A program made the position numbers and the translations under genes. The notes beneath the pieces are model-generated. The model was not told the origin of the DNA, searched no databases, and worked only from the letters and a program-made list of their open reading frames with translations. Positions 1-9,048 of a DNA stretch of 25,387 bases are shown one piece after another. Position 1 is the first letter of the stretch. Each line of letters starts with the position of its first letter. This DNA is from Patescibacteria group bacterium (GTDB lineage: Bacteria > Patescibacteriota > Gracilibacteria > UBA1369 > JAHJTR01): contig JAHJTR010000127.1 of NCBI GenBank assembly GCA_018829865.1, positions 1 to 25,387 of the forward strand, read 5' to 3'.

Positions 1-1
1 A

Positions 2-736
2 AATAAAGTCGGACAATTCGTAGCCACAAATATGATTCGAAACATCGTCGGCCAACCAAAAAACAAATTCGACATCAGAGACATCATGGACAATCAAAAA
101 ATTCTCTTACTTAAAGTCAGCAAAGGCCTCCTAGGCGAAGAAAACTCCTCACTAATCGGCTCAATGGTTATCACTAAATTATATCAAGCCGCCATGCAAC
201 GCGCGGATACTGCCGAAGAAAATCGCAAAGATTTCTATTTTTACGTCGATGAATTCCAAAATTTCGCCACCAACACTTTCGCCGAAATTCTCTCTGAAGC
301 TCGCAAGTATCGCCTAGATATGACCATCGCCCATCAATACATGGGCCAACTGATCAGCGAAGTCCAAAAAACGGTTTTCGGTAATGTGGGTTCAATTGTC
401 AGTTTTAGGGTAGGAGCCGAAGACGCTGAAGTTTTAGAGCAAGAATATACTCCAACATTCAAAAAACGCGATATCATCAATCTGGGAGTTCGAGAATTTT
501 ATGTAAAAATGTCAGTACAAGGTGAAATTAGGAAAGCATTCAGCGGCCGCACAATGGACATTCATTATCCAAAAGAAGACTACAGCAAAGAAATAATCGC
601 TCAATCCAGAGCAAAATATTGCACTCCAATTAAAGAAGTTGAAACATTATTAAATCAGTGGGATGAATCCGGCGAATTCACAGATAAAGTCGGTGAACGC
701 CCGGAAGACCAGGCATTTGAGGAACCTTTGATCTAA
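2..736 (+). CDS. VirD4/TraG-like ATPase, C-terminal part (5' end outside window)
   Basis: The reading frame is open from base 2, ahead of the first ATG at 32, and runs to a TAA at 734-736, so this is the 3' part of a longer gene. The fragment has a hydrophobic strand ending in acidic residues, YFYVDEFQNF (about residues 69-78 from the ATG), which fits a Walker B motif. It is followed by SEARKYRLDMTIAHQYMGQL, the typical TraG/VirD4 (TraM-recognition type) stretch. The Walker A motif must lie upstream of the window. Members of this family are hexameric DNA- or substrate-pumping ATPases coupled to type IV secretion or conjugation, usually anchored at the membrane. Here it sits alone beside rpoB, so its partners and substrate are unknown. 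It may serve DNA uptake or pilus-like machinery rather than conjugation. Family call fairly sure; role uncertain. Confidence 0.72.
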   Translation, partial: NKVGQFVATNMIRNIVGQPKNKFDIRDIMDNQKILLLKVSKGLLGEENSSLIGSMVITKLYQAAMQRADTAEENRKDFYFYVDEFQNFATNTFAEILSEARKYRLDMTIAHQYMGQLISEVQKTVFGNVGSIVSFRVGAEDAEVLEQEYTPTFKKRDIINLGVREFYVKMSVQGEIRKAFSGRTMDIHYPKEDYSKEIIAQSRAKYCTPIKEVETLLNQWDESGEFTDKVGERPEDQAFEEPLI

Positions 737-743
737 AAATCAT

Positions 744-771
744 TTGACTTCCTCTAAATACCAAGTAAAAT
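744..771 (+). promoter_or_regulatory. Predicted rpoB promoter (-35 TTGACT, -10 TAAAAT, spacer 16)
   Basis: TTGACT (744-749) and TAAAAT (766-771) each match the sigma-70 consensus at five of six positions and are 16 nt apart. They lie just after the stop codon of the preceding gene. A purine at 778, seven bases past the -10 box, is the likely start, giving a leader of about 136 nt for rpoB-ssb-rpoC. The bases after the -10 (AAACTGG) resemble those at the rpsL, tuf and rplN promoters. Prediction only. Confidence 0.55.
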
Positions 772-800
772 AAACTGGCTTTCACTATCAGAATTCCCAA

Positions 801-869
801 TTTAGCGCAGCTTGCTTCGCAGCAAAAAGCCCTAAATCCGGACCGGATGAGTTAATGACGATAGCTTGA
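801..869 (+). promoter_or_regulatory. Structured rpoB leader (hairpin plus 13-nt dyad)
   Basis: Within the 177-nt gap before rpoB, this GC-richer segment has two dyads. TTGCT (812-816) and AGCAA (821-825) enclose the four-base loop TCGC. ATCCGG (836-841) and CCGGAT (843-848) flank a single A, which could be a hairpin with a three-base loop or a protein-binding operator. Two minimal overlapping reading frames follow: ATG-AGT-TAA at 847-855, and a four-codon frame at 855-869 ending in TGA. No run of T follows the hairpins, so it is not an obvious terminator. The segment could control rpoBC expression, but function is not shown. Confidence 0.35.
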
Positions 870-913
870 GAAATCCCTTATTTTTTATTATTTCTCACTA
901 TTTTATATTTGCT

Positions 914-3900
914 ATGCCTAAAACATCTACAACAAAAATCGGATTCACACACTCAAAAGATACCAATAGGGTATTTTTTACGACTCCGGTCAAGGAAGAT
1001 AAAATTCCCAATTTGATTGAAGTACAACTTGATTCTTACAAATGGTTTCTCAATGAAGGAATTCGAGAACTTTTAGACGAAATCACTCCAATCACCGACT
1101 TTTCCGGCAAAAAACTGGAATTGCACTTTTTAGACCATTCAATCGGTGAAGCGAAATACGACCCAAAAACCGCCAGAACCAAAAATCTAACATACGAAGC
1201 CCCGCTCAAGGTTCATGTACAATTAATTAACAAAGAAACAGGTGAAATCAAAGAACAAGACGTCTTTTTGGGTGGAGTACCTCTAATGACAACAAAAGGT
1301 ACATTTATTGTAAACGGAATCGAAAGAGTTGTAGTTAGTCAAATTGTTAGATCACCCGGCGTTTTCTTTTCAAAAAATCCCGCTTTTCCCCTTTATAGCT
1401 GCGCAAAAATCATTCCAAAACGTGGAGCTTGGCTGGAAATCGAAACTGACAAAAAAGGCATCATCACCGTAAAAATCGATAGAAAACGTAAAATCCATAT
1501 CACTTCTCTTGTCCGAATTCTGGGCTACGAAAAAGATCAAGATATTTTGAAATTATTTGACGATGTTAATGATGGACAAGCTCAAAACTACATCCTAAAC
1601 ACACTGGAAAAAGATACAGCAAAAACAGTGGATGAAGCCTATCAAAGCATTTATCGCAAAATCCGTCCCGGAGATTTAGCAACCAGCGAAAATGCCAAAG
1701 CTTTAATCGAATCAATGTTCTTTGATTACAGAAAATACGACATGGGTGCTGTTGCCAGATATAAACTTAATAAAAGATTCGACCTCGACACTCCAAACAA
1801 GAAAAAATATCACACTTTCCAAATTAAAGACCTCATCTACATACTAAAACACCTAATCAACCTAAATAACGGAATTGGCACAAGTGACGATATCGATCAC
1901 CTCTCAAACAGACGTATCAGAGCCGTTGGTGAACTTGTACAAAACAAATTCCGCGTTGGTTTACTAAGAACCGATCGTATAGCCAAAGATCGTATGACTG
2001 TAATGGATCTGGACACAATCACTCCAACACAATTGGTAAACTCAAGACCCATCACCGCTGCACTTAAAGAATTCTTCGCAAGCTCACAGCTATCACAGTT
2101 CATGGACCAAACCAATCCTTTATCTGAATTGGCACACAAACGAAGATTATCCGCAATGGGACCAGGTGGTTTATCAAGAGAACGAGCCAGTTTTGATGTT
2201 CGTGATGTACACAAGTCTCATTATGGAAGAATTTGCCCCATCGCCACTCCTGAAGGACCAAATATCGGTTTGGTGGTGCATCTGGCTACCTTCTCCAAAG
2301 TTAACAAATACGGGTTTATCGAAACACCATTTAGAGCTATCGAAAGATTCGTACCTAATAAAAAACAAGATATTATCGGTAAAATCATCGGCGAAGATAT
2401 TTTTGATCCCAAATCAAAATCCAAAATCCCGGCCATCAAATCCGGTACCGAAATAACCAATGACATCTGCTCTAAAATTGCCAAATTAAAAATCGATGAA
2501 GTACCGGTTAGACCGTTCCTAACCGAACATGTCGAATATTATGATGCTGAAGAAGAATCCAGGCTAACAATAGCTCAAGCAAACTCACCAATCGATGAAA
2601 ACGGAGTTTTTGAACAAACAAGAATCTCCGCCCGTAAAGATGGTGAAGCCACAGTCGCACATGTTAACGATTTAACACATATCGACCTGGCTCCTCAACA
2701 AATTATTTCCATCACAACATCGCTAATCCCCTTCCTGGAACATGATGACAATACTCGTGCTTCAATGGGATCAAACATGCAACGTCAAGCCGTACCACTT
2801 GTAAAACCAAGTGCACCTATAGTTGGAACGGGAATAGAGGGAATTGCGGCAAAAGCTACCGGCGAAGTAATAATTGCAGAAAGAAGCGGTAAAATTAAAT
2901 CAGCCGATGCAAGCACAATAACCGTATTATATGACAACGGTAAAAAAATTACCTATGAACTCGAAACCTTCCAGAGATCAAATCAAGCCACATGCGTACA
3001 TCAAAGACCACTCGTAAACAAAGGTGATACAGTCAAAAAAGGTCAAGTACTTGCCGATGGACCATCAATCGAAAACGGTGAATTAGCGCTTGGTAAAAAC
3101 CTTTTGGTAGCCTATATGGCCTGGCAAGGTTATAACTTTGAAGATGCGGTTATTATTTCCGAAAAAGTCCTCAAGGACGAATGCTTCAGCTCCGTACATA
3201 TTGAAACATTTACAGTTGATGTTAGAGACACAAAACTCGGGCCTGAAATTATCACCCGTGATATTCCAAATGTAGGAGACAACAGACTTAAAGACCTAGA
3301 TGAAGACGGTATCGTCAGAGTCGGTGCCTCAATTAAAGAAAGTCACATTCTTGTAGGTAAAATAACTCCTAAAGGAGAAACCGAACTAACAGCAGAAGAA
3401 AGACTTCTAAGAGCCATTTTTGGCGACAAAGCCCGCGATGTTAAAGACACCTCATTAAGACTCCCGGGTGGAGAAGGAGGTAAAGTTGTCGGAGTACAAA
3501 TCTTCACCAGAAAAAACGGCGACGAACTTGCAACCGGAGTAAACAAACAAATTAAAGTACACGTAGCACAAACAAGAAAAATATCCGTTGGAGACAAAGT
3601 TGCAGGGCGACATGGTAACAAAGGTGTAATCTCAATTATCGTACCTGAAGAAAATATGCCATTCATGCCGGACGGAACACCAATCGACATCATCTTAAAT
3701 CCACTTGGTGTATCAAGTCGTATGAATATCGGTCAGATTTTAGAAACTCATCTTGGATGGGCGGCCCAAAAATTGGGAATCACCGTTGCCTCACCCGCAC
3801 TTGATGGTATCAGCACCGAAAAAGTAAGAGAAATGCTCAAAGAAGCCGACCTACCGGAAGACGGAAAAATCCAACTTTATGATGGCTTCACCGGCGAACC

Positions 3901-4477
3901 TTTTGATCATAAAACAACAGTAGGTATCACCTACATCCTAAAACTCAGCCATTTAATTGAAGATAAAATTCACGCCCGTAGTGTCGGACCTTACTCACTT
4001 GTTACTCAACAACCACTTGGTGGTAAAGCTCAACATGGTGGCCAAAGATTTGGAGAAATGGAAGTATGGGCACTCGAAGCCTATGGCGCATCCCACACCC
4101 TCCAAGAAATGCTTACAATCAAGTCAGATGATGTTTACGGACGCGCAAAAGCCTATGAAGCGATTGTTAAAGGTGAATCAATCCGCAAACCCAGAACTCC
4201 TGAAAGTTTCAATGTTTTGGTTAAGGAGTTACAAAGTCTGGGCCTAAGTGTTGAACTTCTCGATCTCAAAAAAGAGGATAATATTAGCGAAGCCAATGAA
4301 AATTTCTTACCGGAAACTATGGATTTAATTGAAGAAGAAAAAGAAGTAAAAAAAGAACCTCTTGATAAAGAAATCGAAAGCAAAATCAGCAAAGAAATGC
4401 CTGTACAAGTAACAGAGACCGATCAAGATTTACTAAGGAATCCTGAAACTGTTACAAGCGAAGACCTCAGCGAATAA
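914..4477 (+). CDS. rpoB: DNA-directed RNA polymerase subunit beta
   Basis: RpoB forms one side of the RNA polymerase cleft with RpoC and helps bind NTPs and hold the DNA-RNA hybrid. At 1187 residues it is near the length of Gram-positive and CPR beta subunits and lacks the large insertions of E. coli. The rifampicin-pocket region is fully canonical: QLSQFMDQ, then HKRRLSAMGPGG, with D398, H408 and S413 at the usual resistance positions, all wild type. The late hallmark KVAGRHGNKGV and the C-terminal GGQRFGEMEVWALEAYGA are present. The ATG at 914 was chosen because the family sequence starts there; an in-frame TTG at 866 would add an alien hydrophobic stretch. The final ~69 residues (1119-1187) form a Glu/Lys-rich tail beyond the usual end. 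It is followed after 27 nt by ssb instead of directly by rpoC. Confidence 0.97.
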   Translation: MPKTSTTKIGFTHSKDTNRVFFTTPVKEDKIPNLIEVQLDSYKWFLNEGIRELLDEITPITDFSGKKLELHFLDHSIGEAKYDPKTARTKNLTYEAPLKVHVQLINKETGEIKEQDVFLGGVPLMTTKGTFIVNGIERVVVSQIVRSPGVFFSKNPAFPLYSCAKIIPKRGAWLEIETDKKGIITVKIDRKRKIHITSLVRILGYEKDQDILKLFDDVNDGQAQNYILNTLEKDTAKTVDEAYQSIYRKIRPGDLATSENAKALIESMFFDYRKYDMGAVARYKLNKRFDLDTPNKKKYHTFQIKDLIYILKHLINLNNGIGTSDDIDHLSNRRIRAVGELVQNKFRVGLLRTDRIAKDRMTVMDLDTITPTQLVNSRPITAALKEFFASSQLSQFMDQTNPLSELAHKRRLSAMGPGGLSRERASFDVRDVHKSHYGRICPIATPEGPNIGLVVHLATFSKVNKYGFIETPFRAIERFVPNKKQDIIGKIIGEDIFDPKSKSKIPAIKSGTEITNDICSKIAKLKIDEVPVRPFLTEHVEYYDAEEESRLTIAQANSPIDENGVFEQTRISARKDGEATVAHVNDLTHIDLAPQQIISITTSLIPFLEHDDNTRASMGSNMQRQAVPLVKPSAPIVGTGIEGIAAKATGEVIIAERSGKIKSADASTITVLYDNGKKITYELETFQRSNQATCVHQRPLVNKGDTVKKGQVLADGPSIENGELALGKNLLVAYMAWQGYNFEDAVIISEKVLKDECFSSVHIETFTVDVRDTKLGPEIITRDIPNVGDNRLKDLDEDGIVRVGASIKESHILVGKITPKGETELTAEERLLRAIFGDKARDVKDTSLRLPGGEGGKVVGVQIFTRKNGDELATGVNKQIKVHVAQTRKISVGDKVAGRHGNKGVISIIVPEENMPFMPDGTPIDIILNPLGVSSRMNIGQILETHLGWAAQKLGITVASPALDGISTEKVREMLKEADLPEDGKIQLYDGFTGEPFDHKTTVGITYILKLSHLIEDKIHARSVGPYSLVTQQPLGGKAQHGGQRFGEMEVWALEAYGASHTLQEMLTIKSDDVYGRAKAYEAIVKGESIRKPRTPESFNVLVKELQSLGLSVELLDLKKEDNISEANENFLPETMDLIEEEKEVKKEPLDKEIESKISKEMPVQVTETDQDLLRNPETVTSEDLSE

Positions 4478-4504
4478 TACTAATTTAATTCAAATATAAA
4501 TCTC

Positions 4505-5014
4505 ATGAGAACCGTAAATAAAATATTCTTAATAGGTAATCTAACAAGAGAACCGAGAACCAAAAAGACGCAAAACGGCGAAACAATAACAACTTTCGGT
4601 ATTGCCACAAATAGAGAATGGACAACTAAAGGCAACGACAAGCAAAAATCAACCGAATTCCATGAAGTTGTCGCCTGGTCAAAACTGGCCGAAATATGTG
4701 AAAAACTTTTAAAAAAAGGCCAACTTATAAGCGTAGAAGGTTATCTAAAAACCCGCAGCTGGGAATCGGAAGATGGCAACAAACAATACAAAACCGAAAT
4801 TGTTGCCCAAAATGTAATTATCCTGGAAAAATCAGACAAAAACTTCGAAATGCCTGATCAACCAATTGAAACTGACAGCCACTATAACGCTCCTCAAGAA
4901 AAAGAAATTCCAACAATTATTGAAGAAGAAACAAAAGAAGCACCTCCACATGAAGACAATGACGATCCAAGTGATATAAGTGACATCACAATCGATACCG
5001 AACTTGGTCTATAA
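4505..5014 (+). CDS. ssb: Single-stranded DNA-binding protein, between rpoB and rpoC
   Basis: The 169-residue product starts like bacterial SSB (NKIFLIGNLTREPRTKKTQNG). It has the OB-fold hallmarks FGIATNREW, STEFHEVVAWSKLAEICEKLLKKGQ and VEGYLKTRSWE in residues 1-110. SSB coats single-stranded DNA in replication and repair and recruits partner enzymes. Residues about 111-169 are an acidic, proline-containing, probably disordered tail. That tail ends in DTELGL rather than the usual acidic tip closing with Pro-Phe that most SSB partners grip. The gene lies 27 nt after rpoB and 46 nt before rpoC with no convincing promoter of its own, so it is probably co-transcribed with both polymerase subunits. 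ssb is normally linked to rpsF/rpsR or stands alone. Family call is firm; the position is the unusual part. Confidence 0.95.
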   Translation: MRTVNKIFLIGNLTREPRTKKTQNGETITTFGIATNREWTTKGNDKQKSTEFHEVVAWSKLAEICEKLLKKGQLISVEGYLKTRSWESEDGNKQYKTEIVAQNVIILEKSDKNFEMPDQPIETDSHYNAPQEKEIPTIIEEETKEAPPHEDNDDPSDISDITIDTELGL

Positions 5015-5060
5015 AAGTAAAGTTGATCTATAAATTTATAAATTATTTACATATAACCAT

Positions 5061-8000
5061 ATGTCCATTGCAGAACAAATGAAAAAATTCACCTTTGATG
5101 CCATCGCTATTTCCGTGGCATCTCCGGAAGAAATTCTTTCATGGTCACACGGTGAAGTAAAAAAACCTGAAACAATCAATTATCGTACTCAAAAACCCGA
5201 ACGAGACGGTCTCTTTTGTGAAAGAATCTTCGGGCCCACAAAAAACTGGGAATGTTATTGTGGTAAATACAAAAGAATTCGCTATAAAGGCGTAATCTGT
5301 GAAAAATGTGGAGTTGAAGTAACAAGGTCATTGGTGAGGAGAGAAAGAATGGGACACATCAAACTTGCCGTACCCGTCACCCACATCTGGTTTTTGCGAA
5401 GCACACCGAGCAGAATCGGCTTACTCCTCAATCTTCCAATAAAAACACTTGAGCAAGTTGTCTATTTTGCAGCCTACATTGTCACCGAAATCGACGACAA
5501 AGCCAAAGAAGACGGAAAAGAACAACTATTAACCGAATACAATAGCTTCAAAAAGAAACTTCAAAAAGAGTACAAAGATGTGGTTGATGAAAAAAAGGCC
5601 GAATCAAAAGCCAAAGGCCAAAACACTGAAAAAATCACCGATCAAATTTCAATAAAATATACCAAAAAAATCGAAGAACTTGATGAGCAGCATAATCAAG
5701 CCAAAAACGAACTCGACAGTTTATATGTTGGTGCCGTTATTTCAGAACACCAATATCGTGATCTATCAATGAAATTTGGCCACATCTTCAGAGCCGGCAC
5801 AGGGGCTGAGTCAATCAGAGAAATTATTGCCAATATTGATTTGGAAAAATTAATTGACGAACTACAAGAAGATCTCAAAAAATCATCAGGTCAAAAACAC
5901 AAGAAATTGATTAAAAGAATTAAATTCGCAGGTAGCCTACTCAAGGCCAACATTAAAGCTGAATGGATGATTCAGACTACAATCCCCATCATTCCACCTG
6001 ATTTAAGACCAATGGTCCAACTTGATGGTGGTCGTTTTGCCGCGTCTGATCTCAATGATCTCTATAGAAGAGTAATTAACCGAAATAATCGTCTTAAAAA
6101 ACTTATCACTATCGGAGCACCTGAAGTTATCTGTCGAAATGAAAAAAGAATGCTTCAAGAGGCCGTAGACAGTTTAATTAACAACAGCGCCAGACAAGGC
6201 CGAACAGTATTTAACGCAGGTGACAAACGAAAACTACGATCTCTATCAGATATGCTTAAAGGTAAACAAGGTCGATTCCGTCAAAACCTGCTTGGTAAGC
6301 GTGTCGATTATTCCGGTCGTTCAGTAATTGTTGTTGGACCAAGGCTTAATCTTCATCAATGTGGCCTACCAAAAACAATGGCTCTTGAACTGTTTAAACC
6401 ATTTGTAATCGGTCAGCTCATTCGCGAAGGTTACGCACACAATATCAAGAATGCCGAAAAATTGATTCAATCCAGCAAAAAAGAAGTTTGGGATATTTTG
6501 GAGGAAATCACAAAAGATCACTATGTACTACTTAATCGTGCACCTACACTACATAGACTCGGTATCCAAGCTTTCCAACCGGTATTGGTTGAAGGTAAAG
6601 CGATTCAAATTCATCCACTGGTTTGTGCCGCTTTTAATGCCGATTTCGATGGTGATCAAATGGCCGTTCATGTACCTTTATCAAAACCGGCTCAAGCTGA
6701 AGCCAAACACATTATGTTATCAGCCAATAATCTACTTAAACCATCGGCTGGTGATCCAATAGTAACTCCCACACAAGATATGGTACTTGGCAACTATTAT
6801 CTAACAAAAATGATTGATGGTAAAAAGGGAGAAGGATCAACTTTCGCTGATTTAAATGAAGCAATCAACGCCTACAGAATGGAATTCGTTGATTTACATG
6901 CAAAAGTCCATATTAGAATTAATGGCGAAATAAGAGAAACAACTGTTGGCAGAGCCATTTTTAATAGCTTCTTACCTGAAGAATTAGAATACAAAAATGA
7001 AACATTTGGCAAAAACCATCTCAGAGATTTAATTAGTGAAAGTTTTGATAAATGTCCCATGGAAAAAGTTAGCAAACTTGCTGATAGTTTAAAAAGAATC
7101 GGATTCAAATTCGCGACCAAGTCAGGAATCTCCATCGGACACGACGACATGAGAGTCCCCGAAGAAAAAGAAGAAATCATCAAAGACTCAGACGAAATCA
7201 TCCGAAAAATTAACAATTTATTCTGGAAGGGTCTAATTACCGAAGACGAAAGATACATAAATACAATCAAAACCTGGTCGCGAGCTAAAAAAGACATTAC
7301 AGAAACAATGGTCACCTCAATGAGGAAAAACGAAGAGAATGATATTTTCTACATGATCGACTCAGGCGCGCGTGGTAACTGGGGACAAATCACTCAGTTA
7401 TGCGGAATAAAAGGTCTTGTGGCCAATCCGGCAGGTAAAACCATCGAATTACCGATTAAATCAAATCTAAAAGAAGGATTCACAATTCTTGAATACTTTA
7501 TCGCTACCCATGGTGGACGTAAAGGTAAATCCGATACAGCCCTAAAAACAGCGGAAGCAGGTTATTTAACTCGTCGTCTGGTTGATGCGGTGCAAGATAT
7601 TGTTATTAGAGAAAATGACTGCGGATCCAGCCAAATTCACGAAATCACCGAGAAAGAAAGTCAAGAAATCGGTGAAAGTTTCTTAAAAAGAATTTTCGGT
7701 CGCACAGTTATAGGTGACATCGTTCATCCTAAAACCGGTGAAATTTTAATTAATGGAGGAGAAGAAATCGACAAAGACGGCGTAAATCTTATCCAAAACG
7801 CCGACATAGGAGTTGTAAAAGTCAGATCAATTATGACTTGTCTCACAGAAAATGGGATCTGCCAAAAATGTTACGGCAAAGATCTTGGTACAAATCAAAC
7901 AGCCGAGCTTGGAACTGCAGTAGGAATTATAGCAGCCCAAAGTATCGGTGAACCGGGCACACAGCTTACGATGCGTACTTTCCATATGGGTGGTGTAGCT

Positions 8001-8966
8001 GAAGGACAAGATATCACTCAAGGTCTTACGCGAGTTGAAGAGCTCTTTGAAGCCAGAACACCTAAGTCCCCGGCCGTTTTAACCGATATTGCAGGCAAGG
8101 TTAAAATAATTCCAAAAGGTAATCAAGGTACTGAAATCAGAATTCTTTCAGAAAAAGCCTTCGAAAGAGCCCATACTTTCCCCAGAAATTACGAAGCCAA
8201 AGTAGCGGAAGGTGACAAAGTTAAAGAAGGACTAGTTATAGCCAGAGCCACAACTTCAAAAGAATCCATAAAAAGTACGGAAAACGGAATTGTTAAAAGA
8301 ATTTCCAAAGGCAAAATCGTAATCGAAACCGAAGGCAATACAGAAAAGATTTACAAAATCCCCTCCAACAAAACTATTATTGTCAAAAATGGTGAAAAAG
8401 TAGAAGAAGGACAATGCCTAACTCTTGGTCATCATAATTTAAGAGAATTACTGAAACTCAGCGGTATCTATTCCGTCCAAAAATATCTCGTACATGAAGT
8501 TCAAAGCATTTATGCATCTCAAGGTCAGTCTATAAATGATAAACATATCGAAATTATTGCCAGACAAATGCTCTCAAAAATGCGAATCATGGATCCAGGA
8601 GACGCACCTTTCTTACCCGGCGAAATCGTAGATGTAATAAAATACGAAAACCAAAACGCCGCGCTCGAAGCTAATGGTCAAGAAAGAGCCCACGCCGAAA
8701 GACTTCTACTCGGACTGACAAGAATAGCTCTATACACGGATAGTTGGCTATCAGCAGCTTCATTCCAAGAAACAATCAGAGTACTAGTCGAAGCTTCCAC
8801 CACAAGAAAAATCGACGAACTGGAAGGACTGAAAGAAAATGTAATTATCGGTAAACTTATCCCGGCAGGAGAAACATTCAAAAAATTCCACAAAGCAGCA
8901 GAGGAAGCACGAGAAATGGAAGCTGCAGAAGCCGCCAAAGCCACCGAAACCGCCAAGTCCGCTTAA
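5061..8966 (+). CDS. rpoC: DNA-directed RNA polymerase subunit beta'
   Basis: RpoC carries the polymerase active site and DNA clamp. The N-terminal zinc site is present as C65-x-C67 and C80-x2-C83. The catalytic loop NADFDGDQMAVH supplies D528, D530 and D532 for the active-site magnesium. A second zinc site is C854 plus C927, C934 and C937 (in CLTENGICQKC). The trigger-loop region GEPGTQLTMRTFHMGG is intact. Length is 1301 residues, between B. subtilis and E. coli forms. Residues about 145-220 contain a charged, probably coiled-coil segment rich in Lys and Glu, and the C-terminus ends in an Ala/Glu-rich helix. The upstream gap holds the 12-bp palindrome TATAAATTTATA at 5029-5040 but no clear promoter, so expression probably depends on the rpoB promoter through ssb. 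Confidence 0.98.
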   Translation: MSIAEQMKKFTFDAIAISVASPEEILSWSHGEVKKPETINYRTQKPERDGLFCERIFGPTKNWECYCGKYKRIRYKGVICEKCGVEVTRSLVRRERMGHIKLAVPVTHIWFLRSTPSRIGLLLNLPIKTLEQVVYFAAYIVTEIDDKAKEDGKEQLLTEYNSFKKKLQKEYKDVVDEKKAESKAKGQNTEKITDQISIKYTKKIEELDEQHNQAKNELDSLYVGAVISEHQYRDLSMKFGHIFRAGTGAESIREIIANIDLEKLIDELQEDLKKSSGQKHKKLIKRIKFAGSLLKANIKAEWMIQTTIPIIPPDLRPMVQLDGGRFAASDLNDLYRRVINRNNRLKKLITIGAPEVICRNEKRMLQEAVDSLINNSARQGRTVFNAGDKRKLRSLSDMLKGKQGRFRQNLLGKRVDYSGRSVIVVGPRLNLHQCGLPKTMALELFKPFVIGQLIREGYAHNIKNAEKLIQSSKKEVWDILEEITKDHYVLLNRAPTLHRLGIQAFQPVLVEGKAIQIHPLVCAAFNADFDGDQMAVHVPLSKPAQAEAKHIMLSANNLLKPSAGDPIVTPTQDMVLGNYYLTKMIDGKKGEGSTFADLNEAINAYRMEFVDLHAKVHIRINGEIRETTVGRAIFNSFLPEELEYKNETFGKNHLRDLISESFDKCPMEKVSKLADSLKRIGFKFATKSGISIGHDDMRVPEEKEEIIKDSDEIIRKINNLFWKGLITEDERYINTIKTWSRAKKDITETMVTSMRKNEENDIFYMIDSGARGNWGQITQLCGIKGLVANPAGKTIELPIKSNLKEGFTILEYFIATHGGRKGKSDTALKTAEAGYLTRRLVDAVQDIVIRENDCGSSQIHEITEKESQEIGESFLKRIFGRTVIGDIVHPKTGEILINGGEEIDKDGVNLIQNADIGVVKVRSIMTCLTENGICQKCYGKDLGTNQTAELGTAVGIIAAQSIGEPGTQLTMRTFHMGGVAEGQDITQGLTRVEELFEARTPKSPAVLTDIAGKVKIIPKGNQGTEIRILSEKAFERAHTFPRNYEAKVAEGDKVKEGLVIARATTSKESIKSTENGIVKRISKGKIVIETEGNTEKIYKIPSNKTIIVKNGEKVEEGQCLTLGHHNLRELLKLSGIYSVQKYLVHEVQSIYASQGQSINDKHIEIIARQMLSKMRIMDPGDAPFLPGEIVDVIKYENQNAALEANGQERAHAERLLLGLTRIALYTDSWLSAASFQETIRVLVEASTTRKIDELEGLKENVIIGKLIPAGETFKKFHKAAEEAREMEAAEAAKATETAKSA

Positions 8967-8981
8967 AAATAACAGTTAGAC

Positions 8982-9010
8982 TTGCCAAAATACTTTTAGT
9001 CAGATAAAAT
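8982..9010 (+). promoter_or_regulatory. Predicted str-cluster promoter before rpsL
   Basis: TTGCCA (8982-8987) and TAAAAT (9005-9010) are 17 nt apart in the 82-nt rpoC-rpsL gap. The predicted start is G9017, giving a 32-nt leader without a Shine-Dalgarno motif. The downstream sequence CCACTCG fits the pattern shared with the tuf, rplN and rpoB promoters. No terminator hairpin separates it from rpoC, so some read-through from rpoC is likely. Confidence 0.55.
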
Positions 9011-9048
9011 CCACTCGCTTAAAATCTTAAATAAATTAATCTTATTCT

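Noticed and set aside
866..913. In-frame TTG start extending RpoB by 16 residues
   Set aside because: The added residues are hydrophobic and unlike RpoB N-termini; the family-like sequence begins at ATG 914 and no ribosome site supports TTG.
5023..5057. Possible rpoC promoter (TTGATC with AT-rich downstream) and palindrome TATAAATTTATA
   Set aside because: No -10 box at a valid distance; the palindrome is simple A/T sequence expected in such gaps.
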